Below are positions 1 through 9,465 of a stretch of 64,000 nucleotides of DNA, piece by piece. Numbering within the stretch: the first letter of the stretch is position 1; each line of letters starts with the position of its first letter. The translations under genes were made by a program, and so were the position numbers. The notes beneath the pieces were generated by a model that saw only the letters and a program-made list of their open reading frames with translations, did no database searches and had not been told where the DNA came from. The stretch is from Candidatus Poribacteria bacterium (GTDB taxonomy: Bacteria > Poribacteria > WGA-4E > WGA-3G), in assembly GCA_028818705.1 (NCBI GenBank), contig JAPPNJ010000029.1, positions 1 through 64,000 on the forward strand, read 5' to 3'.

Positions 1-107
1 CCGCCTACATCCCGCAAGCTAAAGCATGGGGTCTTGGCGGGAAGATTGATAAAAATATTGGCTTGCAAGCAGCCCTTAAAACGCCGAATAACAATTGGAG
101 GCAGTTA

Positions 108-683
108 ATGGCTCAACTTACACAAAATGAAATAGTTAAAAGATGCCAAGCCGGTGAATCTCTTTCTGGCGAAAGTCTCGCGAATTTAGATTTAGCGAAT
201 CAATCGCTTGCGGGTATTGATTTATCGGACGCGGATTTGAGCGGGACCGATCTACGGAACACGGATTTATCGGACGCGAATCTGAACGATGCAAATCTGA
301 CGGGTGCGAACCTTTCAGGTGCAACTTTACAGCGGACGTATCTTGTTGGTGCTGATTTAACAGATGCCAATCTTGAAGAAGCCAATCTACGTGGTGCATT
401 CCTCAGCGGAAGCCTATTCTGTGGTACAAACTTCCGACGCGCTGACTTACGCCGCGCTACCCTTGGCTGTCCACAATGCGAGATGCCCGGACCGTTCGGT
501 TCACTCACCAGTTTTGAGAACGCGAACCTCGGAGAGGTGATCTTCGGTGAAATCAAATTGAAAGGCATCGTTTTACTGGGTGCCAATTTTAAAGATGCCT
601 ACCTATACGAAGTGGATCTCTCCGAAGCTGTCTATCGCGAGGCTGATCTCGAGGGTGCTATCACTAAAAAAGGCAGAAATTGA
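108..683 (+). CDS. Pentapeptide-repeat protein
   Basis: Repeated A(D/N)LxxAxL units (LSDADLSGTDLRNTDLSDANLNDANLTGANL). ATG at 108 is preceded by GGAGG; the tracked start at 63 is probably too far upstream. Confidence 0.9.
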   Translation: MAQLTQNEIVKRCQAGESLSGESLANLDLANQSLAGIDLSDADLSGTDLRNTDLSDANLNDANLTGANLSGATLQRTYLVGADLTDANLEEANLRGAFLSGSLFCGTNFRRADLRRATLGCPQCEMPGPFGSLTSFENANLGEVIFGEIKLKGIVLLGANFKDAYLYEVDLSEAVYREADLEGAITKKGRN

Positions 684-701
684 TAGTGGTTGCCGGTTCG
701 C

Positions 702-765
702 AAATCAGAATCAACGGTATTCATGCCTTATGGCATTCCCCGGCTGCGCAGGCTTTCAGTTGTCA
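702..765. repeat. Intergenic hairpin repeat, family 1 (AATCAACGGTAT-arm-loop-arm-CCCCGG) joined to a family 3 unit (GGCTGCGCAGGCTTTCAGTTGTCAG)
   Basis: aatcaacggtattcatgccttatggcattccccgg; same flanks recur at 7.7, 23.9, 40.2, 41.8, 56.4 and 61.3 kb. Confidence 0.75.
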
Positions 766-940
766 GTTATCGGTTACAATGGAAACGCGTAGATTGTGTG
801 AGTTTCAATTGTCTGTCTCCGTTACCGACAACTGGAAGTGAGTGTAGCGAACGCATTGATAACTATTTTCTAATATATGTGACGTTGGTAAAGGCAATTG
901 GTTTACCTAAATTTTATTTTTTTTCGAGTTTGTGACAAAT

Positions 941-2848
941 CTACTGAAACTGCATGCCACAGAGTTTTTGATACAATCCACCCTTTGCTAACAGTGTCTC
1001 ATGTGTTCCCGCTTCCAGAATTTCACCCTCCTTTATAACGAGGATTTTGTTGGATCGGACGACGGTTGAGAGCCGGTGTGCGATGATGAAACTCGTTCTC
1101 CCCTCCATTAGGTTCGCTAAAGATTCCTGAATAAGTGCCTCGGACTGTGTATCAAGTGAGGAAGTCGCTTCGTCTAAGACGAGAATCGGCGCATTCTTCA
1201 GGATTGCCCGTGCGATGGATAAACGCTGTTGTTCGCCGCCGGAGAGTTTCATACCTGCCTCTCCTGTTTGGGTTGCGTAGCCTTGCGAAGTTTTCACGAT
1301 GAAATCGTGTGCGTTTGCTCGTTTCGCTGCTGCGATAATCGCTTCTTCAGTGGCACCGGGACATCCATAGCCGATATTTTCCAGAATGGTGCCGTCAAAT
1401 AGGAATGTATCCTGTGGAACGAGTGCTATATTTTGTCGCAACGATGCCAAATTTACTTCGGAAATTGGGACATCATCAATCAAAATCCTTCCAGAACTCA
1501 CCTCATAGAAACGCAGGAGCAGATTGAGCAGCGTAGTTTTTCCACTGCCACTCGGTCCGACAAGTGCTACAACTTCTCCGGGTTTCGCCTCGAAAGTTAC
1601 ATTTTTAATGACAGATTTTGATGTTGTTTGTCGATTTTCCCTGTTTGCTGTTGAAGACTGGGTATAGGAAAAGGAGACATTCTGAAATGTGACAGTGCCG
1701 CTGACATTTTGTAGAACGATACCGTTCTCTACTTTTTTTCTAACCGGGACGTGGATTCGATTATTCTCCCTCGTCTCCCGTCCGAAATCAAGGAGATAAA
1801 AAATTCGTTCCGCAGAGGCGAGGCACTGCTGTAAAGCGCTATTGACGTTGCCAATCGTTTTAATTGGTTTGAACATCCAACTGACCATCATGATGTAACT
1901 GATAAACCAGCCGTGGGAGAGTTGCCCCGTAATAACTTGCCAGCATCCGAGTCCGAAAACAGTTGCGACGCCGAGTGCTCCTAACCATTCAATTGTTGGT
2001 GGGAGGAGTGCTGCGAAGCGAGCGCGCTCCATGGCTGAGCGATATTGGCTCTGGGTGATGGATCGAAAACGCTCGACTTCTGTGTGTTCCGCAGTGAAGC
2101 TTTTAATGATCTTGATGCCGAAAAGTGTCTCTTTGAGTTGCGAATAGATTCCTGCACTCTGTTGTTGGATCTCTGTGCTGGCACTGCGGATTCGTGAACC
2201 GATGAATGTGATGAGGTAAGCGAGAACTGGAAGGACGACCAAAACAAACAGGGTGAGTTTGAAGCTTGTGATTAGCATCACAGAGACAAAGACGCTAACA
2301 AGGACGATTGCACGTATGATATTTGCCATCGCCGCGACGAGGTTCTGCCACACGCGGACATCGTCTGTAATACGTGCCATAAGGTCGCCGGAGCGTTCTT
2401 CGCGTAAAACACCTAAAGGCGCGGATACGATTCGCTGATAGAGTGCGTTCCGTAACCGAAAAGTCAGTTTGTGTCCAACGCGTGCCATCACGTAATCATT
2501 ACCATAAACGAAAAAACCTTTAATGAAGATAAGCGTAATCACACCACCAAGCAAATAGAGGAAAACCTTGAGGGCATCACCGGCATTTGCCAACGATATT
2601 TCAAAACCATCAAAGGCGAACAGACCTTCGCGCTGAAAATAGCGAATAGATACAGCCTCGTTAAATGAGTTTCCACCGACCGCTGCGAGCCCATTAAGCG
2701 TATCAGCGAAGATTTGGATAGCCCCTAAGTCGCATACTGCGACTACCAAGGCACAAGCCATTGCTAAAAGAATAGCACCGGTGTAGGGAGTGTGATACCG
2801 TATAAATCGGGCAAATGTCCGATTTTTCGCGAAAGATTTTTTGTTCAT
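941..2848 (-). CDS. ABC transporter, fused permease and ATP-binding protein (MsbA/lipid exporter type)
   Basis: N-terminal TM domain; Walker A GPSGSGKTT, signature LSGGEQQRLSIARA, Walker B ILVLDEATSSLD. Confidence 0.95.
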   Translation of the reverse strand: MNKKSFAKNRTFARFIRYHTPYTGAILLAMACALVVAVCDLGAIQIFADTLNGLAAVGGNSFNEAVSIRYFQREGLFAFDGFEISLANAGDALKVFLYLLGGVITLIFIKGFFVYGNDYVMARVGHKLTFRLRNALYQRIVSAPLGVLREERSGDLMARITDDVRVWQNLVAAMANIIRAIVLVSVFVSVMLITSFKLTLFVLVVLPVLAYLITFIGSRIRSASTEIQQQSAGIYSQLKETLFGIKIIKSFTAEHTEVERFRSITQSQYRSAMERARFAALLPPTIEWLGALGVATVFGLGCWQVITGQLSHGWFISYIMMVSWMFKPIKTIGNVNSALQQCLASAERIFYLLDFGRETRENNRIHVPVRKKVENGIVLQNVSGTVTFQNVSFSYTQSSTANRENRQTTSKSVIKNVTFEAKPGEVVALVGPSGSGKTTLLNLLLRFYEVSSGRILIDDVPISEVNLASLRQNIALVPQDTFLFDGTILENIGYGCPGATEEAIIAAAKRANAHDFIVKTSQGYATQTGEAGMKLSGGEQQRLSIARAILKNAPILVLDEATSSLDTQSEALIQESLANLMEGRTSFIIAHRLSTVVRSNKILVIKEGEILEAGTHETLLAKGGLYQKLCGMQFQ

Positions 2849-2989
2849 GTAGGAGGAATTTCCTAATCCCGACTCCTAACCTTTGACCCCGACTGCTATC
2901 TATCTGTCCATCCTAATGCCGGCAACCTGTTGCCAAAAATGGACGCACCCCCGAACAAGTTCGGGCATCCGGGCCCTTCGGCATGCTCG

Positions 2990-4045
2990 TCATTTCAGTT
3001 GGTAATTACCAAATTGGATGGCACAGGCGTGCTTCGCAGCATCGCCCTCCTTTGAAAACGGGCAACGGATACTGAATTCTCGCTTTTGGAAGTCAACGGC
3101 TTCGATTACTCCGATAGTATCGGTATTGCCGGTTGTCTTACTGATGAGTCCAACCAGACGGTGTTCAAAGTAAGCACGGACTTCTGCTGTAACCCTCGTC
3201 AAACTTAAATAGTCTTTGATATGGGTGATGGTAGTTTTGGAAAGGGATCTTGATGCAATAAGACATAAGGTGCGGCGTCCCCACTCGGCATGGTAAACCT
3301 GTGTTTCAGCGAGTCGCGAGAGGATTTCGAGTTCTTTCTCATTTGCAATACGTCCGATGAAAAATGGGGTTCGTCCACCGCGAATCTGTTCAAAAGGTAT
3401 CTGTTGCACGCTACTCTCAGAGAAGTAGGCATCGAATTGGGTTTTTCGGTACCGGCTACGGGCGTTACTGCTTTTGGATCGGACGCTGCGGTGGGAAAGG
3501 AGATAATGAATATTAATCCACTCTTGTTGATTATAGTATGCGGTTATTTGTTCCAATTCGGTAGAACGCCCAATGCCGATTAAGTGATTTGGTCTAATGA
3601 GTTCAATCTTGTGTTGCTTGAGAGAGACGGCCTGGGGATCGTGAATGTAGCCGGTCGTATCAACCACGATGAAACCGGCGTCGGTTTCACGGGCACTGTC
3701 TACCATCAAACGGATACCTGTTAGTGTCTCAAGATAGCGTGGACGTGGTGACAAATCACCGACAAAGTAGAGTCGATCAGCGGTGCCATTGAATTGGACG
3801 GGTGCCATTTCTGGTGTAAATGATTTCATTCCCATTGTTGTCGGGGGGCCAATTTGGGATTGCCCGACATCTGCATCTACGAAAGCAGTCTTTAAACCTT
3901 GAGCGAGGGCGGAGTCCACCAAAAAACGGCAAAAAGTTGATTTTCCAGCATCGGTTGCGCCTATGACAAGTACAATCTGTTGAGGCTTGACAATGCGGCT
4001 CGCAAGTTTCCGCCAATCCTGATTGGCTTGATACGTGCTGTTCAT
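2990..4045 (-). CDS. Clp1/GRC3/NOL9-like P-loop protein (putative polynucleotide 5'-kinase family)
   Basis: VLVIGATDAGKSTFCRFLVDSAL...KTAFVDADVGQSQIGPPTTMG, a typical Clp1_P motif set. Confidence 0.75.
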   Translation of the reverse strand: MNSTYQANQDWRKLASRIVKPQQIVLVIGATDAGKSTFCRFLVDSALAQGLKTAFVDADVGQSQIGPPTTMGMKSFTPEMAPVQFNGTADRLYFVGDLSPRPRYLETLTGIRLMVDSARETDAGFIVVDTTGYIHDPQAVSLKQHKIELIRPNHLIGIGRSTELEQITAYYNQQEWINIHYLLSHRSVRSKSSNARSRYRKTQFDAYFSESSVQQIPFEQIRGGRTPFFIGRIANEKELEILSRLAETQVYHAEWGRRTLCLIASRSLSKTTITHIKDYLSLTRVTAEVRAYFEHRLVGLISKTTGNTDTIGVIEAVDFQKREFSIRCPFSKEGDAAKHACAIQFGNYQLK

Positions 4046-4053
4046 CTTTTTCC

Positions 4054-4935
4054 TCAGTTGCTCAGACTTAATTCATAGCGAAATGTGACTCCGGGAAGGC
4101 TGAACATCTCATCTAAAGAAGGGGGCTGTTTGATTCCGGTGAGTTGTTCAAGCAGAGATTTCTTTTTTTCCTTACGCACGACTTTCGGTTTGCCATCGAT
4201 ATTTGCCAATTTTCCGGCAACTTCAATTGCTTCAGGGAGGTTCCCGAGCTGATCCAAGAGTTTTGAATCGAGGGCCTGCTGTCCGGAAAAGATGCGTCCG
4301 TCTGCGAGTTCAAGAATTTCAGAGCGGCTCAGAAGGCTTTTTCGTGCTTCAAAGATTGTATCCACAAATTGATTGTAGACGTCGTCGACAGTCGCTTGGA
4401 GAACTGCCTGTTCTTTCTCCGTTAGCTCACGGAAGGGCGAACCCGTGTCTTTAAATTCGCCACTTTTAATGACTTGATGTTCCAATCCAATTTTGTCGTA
4501 TAAACCTTTCAATCGTGTGAACTGCATTATAACGCCGATGCTGCCCGTCAACGTGCCCGGATTAGCCATAATTGTGTCGGCGGCACATGCGACATAGTAG
4601 CCACCGGATGCTGCTGTGCCTCCCATTGAAGCGACTATCGGTTTATCTATCTTCTGTAATTCACTGTAGATTTCTTGAACTGGAGCGACACTGCCACCGG
4701 GTGAATTGATGCGCAGGACAATTGCTTTAATACTTGAATCATCGCGATAGGCATGAATTAGTTTGATCGTCTCATCTGATTTTGTAATAATTCCTGTGAT
4801 GTCTACCACTGCGACCTTCTGTCCAATTGGTGTGCCACTATCCATTGAGCGTAAGACCAGCATTAAGAAAAACAGTGCAACAATAATTCCGAGGATGATA
4901 AAAACACGTCTTTTTTTCATTTTTTCAAAATCCAA
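4054..4935 (-). CDS. sppA: Signal peptide peptidase SppA, short (36K) type
   Basis: N-terminal TM; RINSPGGSV, GGTAASGGYYVACAAD, NPGTLTGSIGVI motifs. Confidence 0.93.
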   Translation of the reverse strand: MDFEKMKKRRVFIILGIIVALFFLMLVLRSMDSGTPIGQKVAVVDITGIITKSDETIKLIHAYRDDSSIKAIVLRINSPGGSVAPVQEIYSELQKIDKPIVASMGGTAASGGYYVACAADTIMANPGTLTGSIGVIMQFTRLKGLYDKIGLEHQVIKSGEFKDTGSPFRELTEKEQAVLQATVDDVYNQFVDTIFEARKSLLSRSEILELADGRIFSGQQALDSKLLDQLGNLPEAIEVAGKLANIDGKPKVVRKEKKKSLLEQLTGIKQPPSLDEMFSLPGVTFRYELSLSN

Positions 4936-4995
4936 CCGATAATCAGATTACCGTTTTCTTATCGGTTTTGTCCTTTTTCGTGAAGGGATGCGAAT

Positions 4996-5649
4996 TCATT
5001 GTCTGGTTATGAGGACCCAAAAGGTTTTTAGTAACCACCCTATATCGGAGCTGATGCTCTGCGTCGCAACATAATGGAGATCTAAGTCGAGTTTTTTCGG
5101 CATTAGTTCTGTTATGTAATAGTGCTCAGCATCCGGGTGTCCTTTGAGTTTTTCTTCTTCATCGCGGTTAGCGAGTTGCGAGGGTCCGGTCATTCCGGGT
5201 TTTACGTGTAAGACCTGCCGCTGTGTTTCCGTGTAGTGTTTGACATAAACAGGTGCTTCTGGTCGCGGTCCGATGAGGCTCATTTCGCCTTTGATAACAT
5301 TGATTAGATTGGGGAGTTCATCCAGTTTTGTCCATCTGAGAAACCTACCAATAGGCGTAACGCGTGTATCCCTGTAGGTTGTCAAACTGCCGCCAATGCT
5401 ATCAGCATTGACAACCATCGTCCTGAATTTGTACATCTCAAAAATGATTCCACCTTTGCCAACCCGCTTTGCTCGGTAGAACATGGGGCCTTTCGATTGT
5501 GCCTTTGCGAGGATACCCGCAAGGAGGAAAAATGGAGACAACAGCAGGAGTCCAATGAGTGAAAAGAGGACATCAAAGGCGCGTTTCATCCAGATGTGCT
5601 TAGATTTTACATCTTGGGACCCTACGGTTAAGCTATTGGTATGCGGCAT
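4996..5649 (-). CDS. Undecaprenyl-phosphate sugar transferase (bacterial sugar transferase family)
   Basis: KRAFDVLFSLIGLLLLSPFFLL, YKFRTM, LPNLINVIKGEMSLIGPRPE, KPGMTGPSQ. Confidence 0.94.
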   Translation of the reverse strand: MPHTNSLTVGSQDVKSKHIWMKRAFDVLFSLIGLLLLSPFFLLAGILAKAQSKGPMFYRAKRVGKGGIIFEMYKFRTMVVNADSIGGSLTTYRDTRVTPIGRFLRWTKLDELPNLINVIKGEMSLIGPRPEAPVYVKHYTETQRQVLHVKPGMTGPSQLANRDEEEKLKGHPDAEHYYITELMPKKLDLDLHYVATQSISSDIGWLLKTFWVLITRQ

Positions 5650-5670
5650 TGCAGTTATCCTGTAATAGGG

Positions 5671-7689
5671 CTAACGGCGATTTGCGATGGCGGTTTTCGT
5701 TTCCGCTGGGAACTGGATAATCTCAGACGCGCTATCCGTATCGCTTTCTGTAAGGAACGCGCGGTTCGGCTGATATGTTGGAACCAATTCTTGGAATGTG
5801 GAGATGATACTCTCTGTATCTAACCCATCTGCGAGTCGCGAGAGTTCCTCAATCTGAGAGAGGAGTTGTCTTTCCTCAATCTCTTCGAGTTGTGCAACGA
5901 AAATGCGTTGGTGCTTTGTTGCTGTAACGCCTTCTTGGGGTGTGAGTAACTCTTCGTACAATTTTTCACCGGGTTCTAAACCTGTGAATGCGATTTTGAT
6001 GTCTCTATCGACTTCAAGTCCGGAGAGTCGAATGAGGTCTTCGGCGAGGTCGAGAATCTTAATAGGTTCGCCCATATCTAACATCAGGATCTCGCCGTCG
6101 TTTCCCATGGCACCTGCTTGGATTAGGAGCTGCACGGCTTCCGGGATTGTCATGAAATAGCGTGTCGCCTCACGATGTGTGACAGTGACGGGACCGCCTT
6201 TGGCAATCTGGCGTTTGAAATTAGGGAGGACACTGGCGCGGCTTCCGATAACATTTCCAAAGCGAACTGCGATGAACCGGGTGCTGTTCTGTTTCGCCTT
6301 ACACTGGATCAGTTTTTCCGTCACGCGTTTGGAGGCACCGTAGACGCTTGTCGGGTTCACGGCTTTATCGGATGAGACGAGGATGAACGCCTCAACCTCG
6401 TGTTTGATTGCGGCGTCAATTAGATTTTGGGTGCCAAGGATATTGTTTTTCACGGCTTCGTCAGGGTGATTCTCCATGAACTTGACGTGCTTATGGGCAG
6501 CGGCGTGAAAGATGATGTGAGGACGGTATTTGCGCGTGATTTGTGAAACTTTTGCGTTGTCGCGAATATCCCCGATAATGACAGCACGGTTAAGTTCTGG
6601 TTCGGATTCCCGCAGTTCGATGTCCGTGTGGTAGAGGCTATTTTCGCCGCGTCCAAAGAGGATGAGGAGTTCAGGGTTCAGTTTCGCCACTTGGCGGCAG
6701 AGTTCAGACCCGATTGACCCGCCTGCTCCTGTTACCATCACCCGTTTACCGGAAAGGTATTTGGACACTTCGGCGATGTCCATTTGCGAAGTGGAGCGGT
6801 TCAGAAGGTCTTCGTATCGTACTTCGCGAATTTGGTTGACACTTGCGCGTCCTTCAAGGATAGCATGGATATTAGGAACGATTTTGAACTGACACCCTCG
6901 GTATTCGCATTGTCGAATAATATCTCGAATTTTTCCACCGGGTGCGGATGGGATGGCGATGACGACTTCCCCGATTTCGCGCTTGCGGGCGATATAGGTG
7001 AGGTCTCGGGTCGTTCCGAGTACTTCAAGCCCTGCCACGCTTCTACCGACCTTGTGTGGTGCGTCATCGATGAATCCTACTGGCACGTAGCCTTTCTGCG
7101 GGTGGTTTCTGAGGGCACGTAGCACACCGATACCAGTCTCACCTGCCCCGACAATAAGCACCTTTGTTGGCGGTCTTCGAGGGGGCAGTTGTGCTGCCAT
7201 ACCCGTTTTGTTTGTCGCGGGGGCGTGCGATTGGAAACTTGTGTCTGTTGTTGTGTTGTCTTCCTGAAGGATCCTGGCAGAGAATTTGGTGAATCCGATA
7301 AGGGCGAAGTTATAGAGTCCATCAATTAAAAATAGGACCCAAGCGATTTTCATTAATATGGAAAGCCCGATGAGCCCTACAGTCGCGAGCGTGATTGCAG
7401 TGGCTAATGTGCGGAATTCCCTCACAGAGGCGTGTTGCCACATCGGTTTATAAAGGTTAAAGCCTAACAACATACCTATACGGATTGTAGTAACGACGGT
7501 AGCGATACCGAGAAAATACTGGTAGGGCGATATGTCTACGTTCTGCAATAGAGAGGAAAACGGTGTAGGCTGTTTTAAGAGGTCAAAACCGAATTGCCTG
7601 CTGGTTAGGTAAGCAGAGAGAAGTGCGAGATTTACGAGAACTGCATCAATGAGAATTGTAGAACTCCACTTTATTTTGGGTTTATCCAT
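5671..7689 (-). CDS. FlaA1/CapD-type nucleotide-sugar epimerase/dehydratase with N-terminal TM region
   Basis: Two Rossmann motifs (VLIVGAGETGIGVLRAL; VMVTGAGGSIGSELCRQ) and SSDKAVNPTSVYGASKR. Confidence 0.94.
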   Translation of the reverse strand: MDKPKIKWSSTILIDAVLVNLALLSAYLTSRQFGFDLLKQPTPFSSLLQNVDISPYQYFLGIATVVTTIRIGMLLGFNLYKPMWQHASVREFRTLATAITLATVGLIGLSILMKIAWVLFLIDGLYNFALIGFTKFSARILQEDNTTTDTSFQSHAPATNKTGMAAQLPPRRPPTKVLIVGAGETGIGVLRALRNHPQKGYVPVGFIDDAPHKVGRSVAGLEVLGTTRDLTYIARKREIGEVVIAIPSAPGGKIRDIIRQCEYRGCQFKIVPNIHAILEGRASVNQIREVRYEDLLNRSTSQMDIAEVSKYLSGKRVMVTGAGGSIGSELCRQVAKLNPELLILFGRGENSLYHTDIELRESEPELNRAVIIGDIRDNAKVSQITRKYRPHIIFHAAAHKHVKFMENHPDEAVKNNILGTQNLIDAAIKHEVEAFILVSSDKAVNPTSVYGASKRVTEKLIQCKAKQNSTRFIAVRFGNVIGSRASVLPNFKRQIAKGGPVTVTHREATRYFMTIPEAVQLLIQAGAMGNDGEILMLDMGEPIKILDLAEDLIRLSGLEVDRDIKIAFTGLEPGEKLYEELLTPQEGVTATKHQRIFVAQLEEIEERQLLSQIEELSRLADGLDTESIISTFQELVPTYQPNRAFLTESDTDSASEIIQFPAETKTAIANRR

Positions 7690-7727
7690 AACCCCTCCTT
7701 AATCGGTTGTCGGTTATCAGTCCGGTG

Positions 7728-7843
7728 AATCAGAATCAAAATCAGAATCAGAATCAACGGTATGAATGCCTTATGGCATTCCCTGGGTATGAAGTCCGTA
7801 TGGACTTCACCGGGGGTATGAATGCCTGTTAGCATTCCCCGCC
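7728..7843. repeat. Cluster of three family 1 hairpins with differing arms
   Basis: gaatgcc/ggcattc, gaagtcc/ggacttc and gaatgcc/agcattc arms with shared ggtat...ccgg flanks. Confidence 0.8.
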
Positions 7844-7934
7844 TTTCAGTTATCAGTTAAGGAACAAAGGAAACTTATCTACTTCTTGTGTTTCCATGTC
7901 CCTACTGATTGCTGAAGGCAAAGCGACCTGATTA

Positions 7935-9155
7935 CTAATTGCTATTTTTCTGGATTTGGGTGTAGACATGCTTTAGTCGCTCCCCGATAGCCTCCCAACT
8001 GTAGTCGGTTTCAACACGAGTCCTGGCAGTTTGGGCAATTTTTTCCCGCAAGTGTTTATTATCCAGCAAGTGCATGACCTGTTCGGCGAAGGCGAGCGGT
8101 GTATCTGCGACGAGCAATTCCGTACCGATGTCCGCTTCTAAACCCATTGCGCCGACGGAAGTAGTGACGACAGGCACTCCCATCGCCATTGCTTCCAGGT
8201 TCTTGGTTTGTATCCCCGATCCGGCGCGTAAAGGGGCAACAAAGACGGACGCTTCTTCAAAATAAGGACGGACATCCGGGACGTAACCCGTAACCACTAC
8301 ACCGTCCTGGGTCTCAAGCCGCCGCACCTGATCCGATGGATGATTGCCTACAATATAAAAGCGCGCTTTAGGATACTGTTCTCGAACGCGCGGAAAAATC
8401 TCGTTGCAGAAGTAGACTGCAGCATCGGCGTTCGGGAAATAGTTCATTGTTCCAGTAAAGAGCAGTGTCGGCGCGAACGCTGCCCTCAGCGAGTCTGAAG
8501 ATTGCGCGTGGTCTTTTGAAGACGGTCGGAAATACCCGAGATCTACACCCATTGGCACAATCGACAAATTGAGGCTATTGTCCTGTTTCAGCAGATAATC
8601 TCGGTCAAAATGTGCGACAACGGTGCCGCAGTCAAAAGCCTTCATAATATCGGTTTCATAACGACGTACGCGCTTTTCCTCCAATTTTACCAGAAAACGT
8701 TTTGGAATACTATCTAAATTTGCGCGTCGGTTGAGATTAAGTGCCAAGGAATCACACAAATCCAGTACTTTCGCGGGTCCGTGTGCGTTTGTCACATATT
8801 GTCCCATCCGAAACAGTTGCGCGTGAATAAGTTCAAAGTGTTCTTCCGCAAGGAGTTGGTTAACCTTCCGTTGCATCTGTGGTGCATACCAGTAATGCAG
8901 TTGAAGTGGTCGCCTTGATAAACAGTGAAGTCCTGTATTCATGAATGCGAAAGAACGATGGAAACGCACCCACTCTACACGCTCACAAAAAGGTTCCAAA
9001 TATTTTGCTGATTCGATGTCGCTTTCGGACTCTGCAAAGTAAACGAGGGTTATAGCATGTTGTTTTGAAAGTTGTTTGATAAAGTGGTACGACCGAATCC
9101 GGTCACCTCGGTGTGGTGGATATGGACACCGGAGGCTTAAAAATAGAGTTTTCAT
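7935..9155 (-). CDS. Family 1/4-type glycosyltransferase, resembling the exosortase-associated TIGR03087 group
   Basis: MKTLFLSLRCPYPPHRGDRIRSYHF...; GxMNYFPNADA, GSGIQTKNLEAMAMGVPVVTT. Internal ATG at 9155 preferred; tracked start overlaps the Trm112-like gene. Confidence 0.85.
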   Translation of the reverse strand: MKTLFLSLRCPYPPHRGDRIRSYHFIKQLSKQHAITLVYFAESESDIESAKYLEPFCERVEWVRFHRSFAFMNTGLHCLSRRPLQLHYWYAPQMQRKVNQLLAEEHFELIHAQLFRMGQYVTNAHGPAKVLDLCDSLALNLNRRANLDSIPKRFLVKLEEKRVRRYETDIMKAFDCGTVVAHFDRDYLLKQDNSLNLSIVPMGVDLGYFRPSSKDHAQSSDSLRAAFAPTLLFTGTMNYFPNADAAVYFCNEIFPRVREQYPKARFYIVGNHPSDQVRRLETQDGVVVTGYVPDVRPYFEEASVFVAPLRAGSGIQTKNLEAMAMGVPVVTTSVGAMGLEADIGTELLVADTPLAFAEQVMHLLDNKHLREKIAQTARTRVETDYSWEAIGERLKHVYTQIQKNSN

Positions 9156-9222
9156 GTCGTGCGTACAACTTTCTTCTACCGCCTCATCCCTCGTCTGAAA
9201 AATTGTTGGATGCCAATTGCTG

Positions 9223-9417
9223 CTATTCGTCTGACAGCTCAGCTTCATCAATCAGCATAACCGGAATACCGTCCCGAATCGGGTAGCGACGCTTACACTC
9301 ACCGATGCATACCAGTTTTTGCTGTTCCTCAATATATTGTATTTCACCTTTACATGCTGGGCACGCCAGAATGTCGAGTAGCGTTTTAGAGAGCGTATGT
9401 GGATTTTCAGAATTCAA
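9223..9417 (-). CDS. Trm112-like zinc-binding protein
   Basis: LLDILACPACKGEIQYIEEQQKLVCIGECKRRYPIRDGIPVMLIDEA. Confidence 0.9.
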   Translation of the reverse strand: MNSENPHTLSKTLLDILACPACKGEIQYIEEQQKLVCIGECKRRYPIRDGIPVMLIDEAELSDE

Positions 9418-9465
9418 GGCTTTCTCCTTATTTGAGGTGCAAGCGGGGAGTGGTGCAAGATGTTG

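Noticed and set aside
136-586. Antisense ORFs over the pentapeptide gene
   Set aside because: Low-complexity translations that mirror the pentapeptide repeats.
580-935. ORFs 580..792 and 690..935 (+)
   Set aside because: Overlap the pentapeptide gene end and intergenic repeats; no recognisable protein features.
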